Below, one piece after another: positions 11,573 to 16,271 of a stretch of 16,271 bases of DNA. The stretch covers positions 1 to 16,271 of the forward strand of contig JNEM01008465.1 in NCBI GenBank assembly GCA_000697335.1, in the 5' to 3' direction. The position numbers and the translations under genes were made by a program. The number at the start of each line of letters is the position of its first letter. Position 1 is the first letter of the stretch. The notes beneath the pieces were generated by a model, which ran no database searches, had not been told where the DNA came from, and saw only the letters and a program-made list of their open reading frames with translations. This stretch comes from Conidiobolus incongruus B7586. Lineage: Eukaryota; Entomophthoromycota; Entomophthoromycetes; Entomophthorales; Conidiobolaceae.

Positions 11573-11644
11573 CTCTCCGACTGGGAATTGAACCCAGGTC
11601 ACCCGCGTGACAGGCGGGTATACTCACCACTATACTATCGAAGA
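11573..11644 (-). tRNA. tRNA-Asp (anticodon GTC)
   Basis: The 72-nt cloverleaf folds completely. The 7-bp acceptor is TCTTCGA with TCGGAGA (one T-G pair) and discriminator G. The D arm is GTAT/ATAC around AGTGGTGAGT. The anticodon stem is CCCGC/GCGGG around the loop CTGTCAC, giving anticodon GTC, which reads Asp codons. The T arm is CTGGG/CCCAG around TTCAATT. Internal Pol III promoter boxes are intact: an A box at TAGTATAGTGG and a B box at GGTTCAATTCC. There is no intron, and no encoded CCA, as expected for a eukaryotic nuclear gene. It lies between MED25 and the HIS6 relic on the same strand. It looks fully functional. Confidence 0.97.
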
Positions 11645-11766
11645 TTGAATATTAAAAAAGAATTTAGATATTGACTTATTTTGTTGATTAAATTAGTAAA
11701 TTTTCAAATTTTTATAACTATTACTTTCAACAATGATAATTATATCAATCACAACAATAAAAAAAA

Positions 11767-11780
11767 ATATATATATATAT
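11767..11780. repeat. (AT)7 dinucleotide run
   Basis: Seven AT units follow a run of A residues, in the short gap between tRNA-Asp and the end of the HIS6 pseudogene. The rest of the gap 11645-11890 holds nothing else I can name. Confidence 0.85.
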
Positions 11781-11890
11781 CCACATACTCACTTTCATAA
11801 TACTTTTATCATTTTTTTTATTCTGATTTTCAATTTTATTTAAATACTATTAACCACCACTTTATTCACTTGAATATTAATTTTGTAAAT

Positions 11891-12954
11891 TTATTGATAC
11901 CATTCAACAGCATCTAGATATTTCACCAAATTACTTCCAAATATATCTAAACAACTAAATTATATAAATAGTAGTTATGTGGTTAATAGTGTTAATATAA
12001 ATCATTACCTTCCAAGTGTTAATTGAACTTCACCATTGGATAATTTTTGAACAGGGTCTAAACCATCAATGAATTTACTACCTCCAGCGTAGGTAGTAGG
12101 AATGAAAACCCATTCACCAAGTTTAGTAACCAGTTCTTGATCAATACCTTGACACAAGCCTTCAACGTCTGCAGCATGGACCAAAAATTCACTAATAATG
12201 ACCTTAATCGTATGCAATTTGATGAAATATAAATGAATTACCTGCAGTAATTTTCAAACAACTGAATATTTTCTAAATTGACTTTGAGATCCGTTAAGTT
12301 TGCCATTTATTTATAGCGATCACCCATTCATTATTCACTCTACGACAGCTAAATCAACTGATTAGACCAAAGTTAATTACTTATAACTTCTATTATTTTA
12401 CCTAATGTCAACGAGCAATTTATCTTTACCGATCTTTTCAGTCAAAGCTTTAGGGTTGGTAATTGAGAATTTGCAATTGGGAAATAGTCAACTAGTGACA
12501 ACGACCTGATCGACAATATATTAAATATAAATTGATTACATAATCATTTTGATATAACCTTAGAAGCTCCCCTATCAATCTACACCAGGCAGTTATCGAG
12601 ATTGATGCCACTACCAAGTTGGAAATGATCTAGACCACAATAAATAAAGATTCCCATAAGAGACTTTAGGGAATACCTGGCCATACATTCAAAGCTTCCT
12701 CAGCCCCTTGACCATTACCAGGACCCAATTTAATAATGTGGACACCTTCCAATTTTAAATCCTTGTAAATTTGAGCAAAATAACTGAAAGCATGGCTATA
12801 TTCAATACATTAATAATATACATTGATAGATTATATATGATATATTAGGTTGTAAAGTTAATTTCCAACTCATAATCCTTATTATTTAAACTGTCACCTA
12901 TAATTTGTTTCACATCTCCTTTTATAAATCTATACACAGTCTAAACTAAGTTAT
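11891..12954 (-). pseudogene. HIS6: Decayed HIS6 (ProFAR isomerase, histidine biosynthesis)
   Basis: Functional HIS6 isomerises ProFAR to PRFAR, the fourth step of histidine synthesis, in a TIM-barrel protein. Seven exon relics can be read: complement(11891..11954, 12009..12191, 12242..12348, 12402..12505, 12559..12629, 12677..12795, 12849..12954), with introns of 47-54 nt. They total 754 nt; allowing for two one-base deletions this is 756 nt, or 251 aa, against 261 in yeast. Yeast-like blocks remain: CIDL near the start, [53 protein letters not shown] and LDIFGSNLVKY. Lesions seen: the expected ATG reads ATA (12952-12954); TAG at 12946-12948; a one-base loss at 12920-12924; the first-intron donor is CT not GT (12848-12847); TAG at a Trp site, 12580-12582; TGA at the conserved Trp of TSWLF, 12488-12490; and a one-base loss at 12298-12299 after NKWQ. 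The other splice sites are intact. So many independent lesions argue against sequencing error. Identity is very sure; the exact start is inferred. Confidence 0.93.
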
Positions 12955-13562
12955 CTGAGTCAATTTGATTCATTTATTTGAAACCATAGTGCATTGTGAT
13001 GCAATTAATTACTTATTTTTATCTCATTTGGATTTTTGAATTTTATGGGTTATTTATTCAATATAATATTAAATTCTAATAAAATAAAAACTATTTTAAT
13101 TATTAAATGTATTATAATATTAATCAATAAAAAGATAAAAGTGACCTAAATATTAGACATATTGATTATTAAAATATAAGATCTAATTTTGAAAATTTAC
13201 AACTATTCTCACAAAATAATAAGAAAACTGAATAAACTTATGGATTTTAATTATCATTTAATATACTTTTATAATCTGATAACTGATCATCCCAAACTCA
13301 AAGTATGGCTATTATTTTTGATTCAATATATATCAGAATATGTATATAGTTGTTCAAAAATAATCACTAACTCTCATACAGATCAGTAAACATCTAATCA
13401 AATACACTTTCATAGAATTACCAATCAACACAAAACTAGATTCCATTAGCATCAATAAATACAACTTTAAATACCTTTCTCAATTGTAACATTGTTAATA
13501 CTAAACTAAAATTAATGTACTGAGTGCAAACAAATCATATTAATTAATTTAATTAATATTTT

Positions 13563-13606
13563 ATGGTTGGGATTTTCAGCCAAACTAGTAAATGCACCCC
13601 GGTGGT
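13563..13606. other. Isolated GC-rich island with two small inverted repeats
   Basis: In an AT desert, this short block contains TTGG/CCAA (13567-13583, 9-nt spacer) followed by CACC-cc-GGTG (13595-13604). It is not a tRNA: no full cloverleaf forms and there is no proper A/B box pair. It could be a protein-binding site or part of a small RNA; the function is unknown. Confidence 0.3.
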
Positions 13607-14427
13607 AAATTTAATAATAACAAAATTGAATTAATGATTTTACCAATTATTATTGTTTGATTAATTATTTATTGATTGGGGCTAGATATTATAGTTATGT
13701 GATATATCATTATTTTCTATGAGCTAGTTGAAAAATATTCTATAGATCATAATATTCAATATTTCGATATATATATATATCCAAATATATTTTTTAACAA
13801 AATTACTTTTAAAATATCAATCATGTAATGGGATATAAAATAATATAATGTGTCATCTTGAAATTATATTTGATGTTTACTATTATTATAGAATCATAAA
13901 TTAACACATTATAATAATAATATGACTATTGAATTCTAAAAAATATAAATCAACAAATTTAATTAATTTGAATAACCTCATACAGTAATTAACTTGAACA
14001 TCACTCAAAAATTAATATTTCGGGTATTTATATTTTTTTAAATAAATTGAAATTTTTTGATAAATTAATACAATATAAAGTTTATATATTAAATAGATTG
14101 TATAATTTGTCTATTGAGTAATTATTTTAACTTTGATATATATTCTATAATGATTCGATTTCAATGTTTAAATAATAAAATACTGCAGGGCTTGACATGA
14201 TTATATTGCCCTCATATATTAACATTCCCATCAAAAAATACAATATAAACTCAATAAAAAAGATCAATGATAATCATAAGATTTTTCGGTTTTAATCTAA
14301 TAACATCTGTCCAAACAATATTCTAAATAAGATTAAAAGTTTTAAAAAGTTTATTTTGTATATTATAAAAGAATGATTACTATTGTTTATTTTAATAAAT
14401 GGTGATTAACTCGATAAAGTTAATGGA

Positions 14428-14465
14428 AATTGACTGTCTGTTCAAGTGTTTCATTCGAGTCAATT
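14428..14465. repeat. 8-bp perfect inverted repeat, 22-nt loop
   Basis: AATTGACT at 14428-14435 is the exact reverse complement of AGTCAATT at 14458-14465. There is no T run or gene end beside it, so it is not an obvious terminator. In AT-rich DNA such a match can arise by chance. Confidence 0.5.
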
Positions 14466-15332
14466 CTTAGATTGATTGAAAATTAAGTTTTATAATAATT
14501 TTTAGACTTGATATTCATGTACTAGTCAATATATTCAATCTTTTAACAGCATTAAGATTGTGATTAATAAGTAGCTGAATGGATTTAATATATGATAATA
14601 GAAGAGATGGTAAGATAGATCAGCTCCAATCATGATTATTTATCTGGTTACATCAATTCGTATTGGAACAGGAGAGAGTGATAGGACTTGGATTGAGAGT
14701 AATTATAGTCGAATTGATAACTGAGATGGCGATTCATATAACTATTTTAGGAAAGGTCAGTAACAATTACTACTGATTAATTTTCAAATAAATAAAATGG
14801 TGCTCAATTTAGCCAATGGCTTTATTCTGTCTTAATCACTCAAACTGTATTATCCCAAATAAAAATTTGAAAAAAATTTTAATTTTACCATATTAACATT
14901 ATTCCTAATTCAGAATTAAATTTGAAATAGGAAATGGTAGATTGGAAATTATCAGTTATAAAATTATATTAAGTTTAATAAGTATGTTAAACATTCATAC
15001 AATGAGATAAATTTTGAATAACAAGAATTTAATATTATTAAAATATTGTTTATTAATATACCTTAATCTTGGAAATGCTCTTTTCTATTTAAAAGATTCA
15101 TATCTGAATTGTTTAGCCGATTCATTAGGATTACTAATATGAGTTGCAATAATGGATCATTATTTCAACTTTTACAGCAAAAATGGAATAATTCCAAATT
15201 CAGAAAGTTTAAGACAAATCTAAGAAAATTAATTTGTAAAATGCGGACAATCAAAGTGAATCAGATATGTAAAAGTGTTGAATTGAACGTTTCACTAACA
15301 TTTTCCAATTCAATTTGATCAATTAAAATGAG

Positions 15333-15340
15333 TATAAATA
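15333..15340 (+). promoter_or_regulatory. TATA box (TATAAATA) of the gene at 15634
   Basis: A perfect TATAAATA is followed 25-35 nt later by a plausible initiator region around 15360-15375, then by a long C/T-rich leader. The leader would be about 260-270 nt. A GTAAAT near 15468 and a CACCAG just before the start codon could mark a 5'UTR intron, but that is a guess. Confidence 0.55.
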
Positions 15341-15633
15341 GCTTGGTGTATCAATCAATTCACTCAATCATCTGCTAAACTTTCTCCTGCAAGATTTGAC
15401 TGCATCTTTTTTAATTAATATATTTGATTTTTTGTTCTTGGAGTCTTCTGTTTGCCCCCTTTTAGTTTGTAAATAGTTTAGTGCTGTTCTCTTCTAGTCT
15501 ATAAACCCCTACATATTCATTTGGTATTTATTCTATTTAATACACTTGCTCCTACTCTAATTATATTGACGTTGCTGCCTTATTTATATATTGGTATTAA
15601 ATCTTACTCCATATATTTCTGTCACACACCAGC

Positions 15634-16271
15634 ATGCTCAATTTGACCAATCGAATCACCGATTTATTCCACAAAAAACATAAGAATGATCCTGTCTTTA
15701 ATGCAGACAAGCCTGCTTTGAGAAGGTCCCAGTCCTGTGCTCGCCCTCCTCTGCCCAAAAAGAGACCTTCTGTTCAGAAGGCTCACGAAGCTCCCGAACC
15801 CACTGCCCACCTCCCCATCACACCTACTTCTTCTCACTCTTCCTTATCTTCTCCACCTTCACCGCCCCCAACTCATGTTAGCTTTGTCAAAGCAGTTCAA
15901 ACTGTTAAAAAGCAGCACTCCACTCAAACTGAAAACTTTTCAGACTTTTTCCCCGAAACAATATGGCAGAATCGTACCAAGTTCATGATGATACAACTTG
16001 AGAAAGATGTATTTACTCCTTTATTAACACCTCAATATTCAGAAATGATTCCCTATCTACTTCAAGCTATCTCAGATCGTCTGTTTACTTGGTTCTTTAT
16101 CCTCAAACTTCTACCAGCAGGTCCTGAAAGAATGAAATACATGAACGAAGCTCTGAGACTCGTGCAGCAGAGTCAGCTAAATCCCAGAGTTAACGGAGTT
16201 AGAGAAACCTGTTACTCAGTATTTTATACCCTATACCAACTTCCGCCCCATCGCATCCCTGTCCACCTTCA
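15634..16271 (+). CDS. Unrecognised protein, N-terminal part (runs off the window)
   Basis: From the ATG at 15634 the frame stays open for 212 codons to the window edge. Codon use is rich in C-ending codons and GC is far above the flank, so it is real coding sequence. Residues 1-100 look disordered: basic and Ser/Pro-rich, with RRSQSCARPPLPKKRP at 30-45. That stretch holds a possible basophilic-kinase site (RRSQS) and a PPLPKK motif that fits a class II SH3 ligand. It is followed by a run of Ser and Pro at 62-80. Residues about 101-212 look folded and mostly helical (SDFFPETIWQNRTKFMMIQL, then ISDRLFTWFFILKLLPAGPE, then VRETCYSVFYTLYQLPPHR). I do not recognise this domain and assign no function. 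There is no signal peptide and no sure membrane segment. A TATA box lies about 300 nt upstream. The 3' end and any introns are outside the window. Confidence 0.85.
   Translation, partial: MLNLTNRITDLFHKKHKNDPVFNADKPALRRSQSCARPPLPKKRPSVQKAHEAPEPTAHLPITPTSSHSSLSSPPSPPPTHVSFVKAVQTVKKQHSTQTENFSDFFPETIWQNRTKFMMIQLEKDVFTPLLTPQYSEMIPYLLQAISDRLFTWFFILKLLPAGPERMKYMNEALRLVQQSQLNPRVNGVRETCYSVFYTLYQLPPHRIPVHL

Larger units (their letters stand above)
12955..15633. other. 2.7 kb AT-rich region upstream of the last gene
   Basis: This AT-rich stretch lies between the dead HIS6 and the plus-strand gene at 15634. It holds an (AT)7 run at 13767-13780, a small GC-rich island near 13563-13606, an inverted repeat at 14428-14465 and, at its right end, the TATA box and a pyrimidine-rich leader. 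A segment near 14580-14770 is richer in G and has one plus-strand frame open for about 46 codons, with no family resemblance I can see. The frames at 13189-13389 and 15109-15318 are Lys/Asn/Ile-rich and start at TTG, not ATG. I see no RNA gene or transposon. Confidence 0.5.

Noticed and set aside
12005-12217. Stand-alone small gene with a HIS6-like C-terminus
   Set aside because: Its first residues are intron sequence read through; it is one exon of the longer HIS6 relic at 11891-12954.
12488-12582. Alternative genetic code (TAG and TGA read as Trp) to rescue HIS6
   Set aside because: TGG is used for Trp throughout the intact genes, NFS1 and subunit h end at TAA, MED25 ends at TGA and the ligase at TAG, and the relic has frameshifts as well.
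13189-13389. Possible 66-codon plus-strand gene
   Set aside because: Starts at TTG, has the composition of translated AT-rich DNA and no recognisable motif.
15109-15318. Possible 69-codon plus-strand gene just before the TATA box
   Set aside because: It begins at TTG rather than ATG, is Lys/Asn/Ile-rich as expected of AT-rich noncoding DNA, and resembles nothing known.
1-16271. Transposons, virus-like elements, CRISPR arrays
   Set aside because: No long terminal repeats, terminal inverted repeats with target-site copies, transposase or polymerase motifs, or regularly spaced repeats were seen by eye.

Overview
The window looks like nuclear DNA of a fungus with a very AT-rich genome. Coding islands of moderate GC, many using C- or G-ending codons, sit in AT-rich deserts of 1 to 2.7 kb. 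Genes are broken by short GT-AG introns of about 47-63 nt, with donors mostly of the GTAATT type. A fungal-type F-ATP synthase subunit h and a HIS6-type isomerase relative (pseudogene) point to Fungi. A Mediator MED25 subunit, missing from budding yeast, together with the low GC, makes an early-diverging lineage plausible (for example Entomophthoromycotina). That placement is inference only.

Layout: 1-1584 is AT-rich DNA with no gene I can support. Minus strand 1585-2996 is an eight-exon gene for the mitochondrial succinyl-CoA ligase alpha subunit. Minus strand 3977-5520 is a four-exon gene for the mitochondrial cysteine desulfurase NFS1. A 2.2 kb desert follows. At 7750-8001 on the plus strand is a single-exon gene for ATP synthase subunit h. 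Minus strand 9189-11361 is a three-exon MED25 gene with a VWA domain and an ACID/PTOV domain. Minus strand 11573-11644 is tRNA-Asp(GTC). Minus strand 11891-12954 is a full-length but dead HIS6 gene (histidine biosynthesis). A 2.7 kb desert separates it from an unrecognised plus-strand gene that starts at 15634 behind a TATA box and runs off the window.

All exon joins were worked out by hand from reading frame, splice signals and remembered family sequences. They close in frame: 1020 nt (339 aa) for succinyl-CoA ligase alpha, 1377 nt (458 aa) for NFS1 and 2070 nt (689 aa) for MED25. The three intact metabolic genes all encode mitochondrial matrix or inner-membrane proteins (TCA cycle, Fe-S cluster assembly, ATP synthesis), but nothing suggests an operon or a shared system.

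The most striking observation is HIS6. Seven exons and their introns are still legible, but it carries a lost start codon, three in-frame stops, two one-base deletions and a destroyed splice donor. Unless another copy exists, the organism may be losing, or have lost, histidine biosynthesis. I saw no virus-like element, transposon or CRISPR array.
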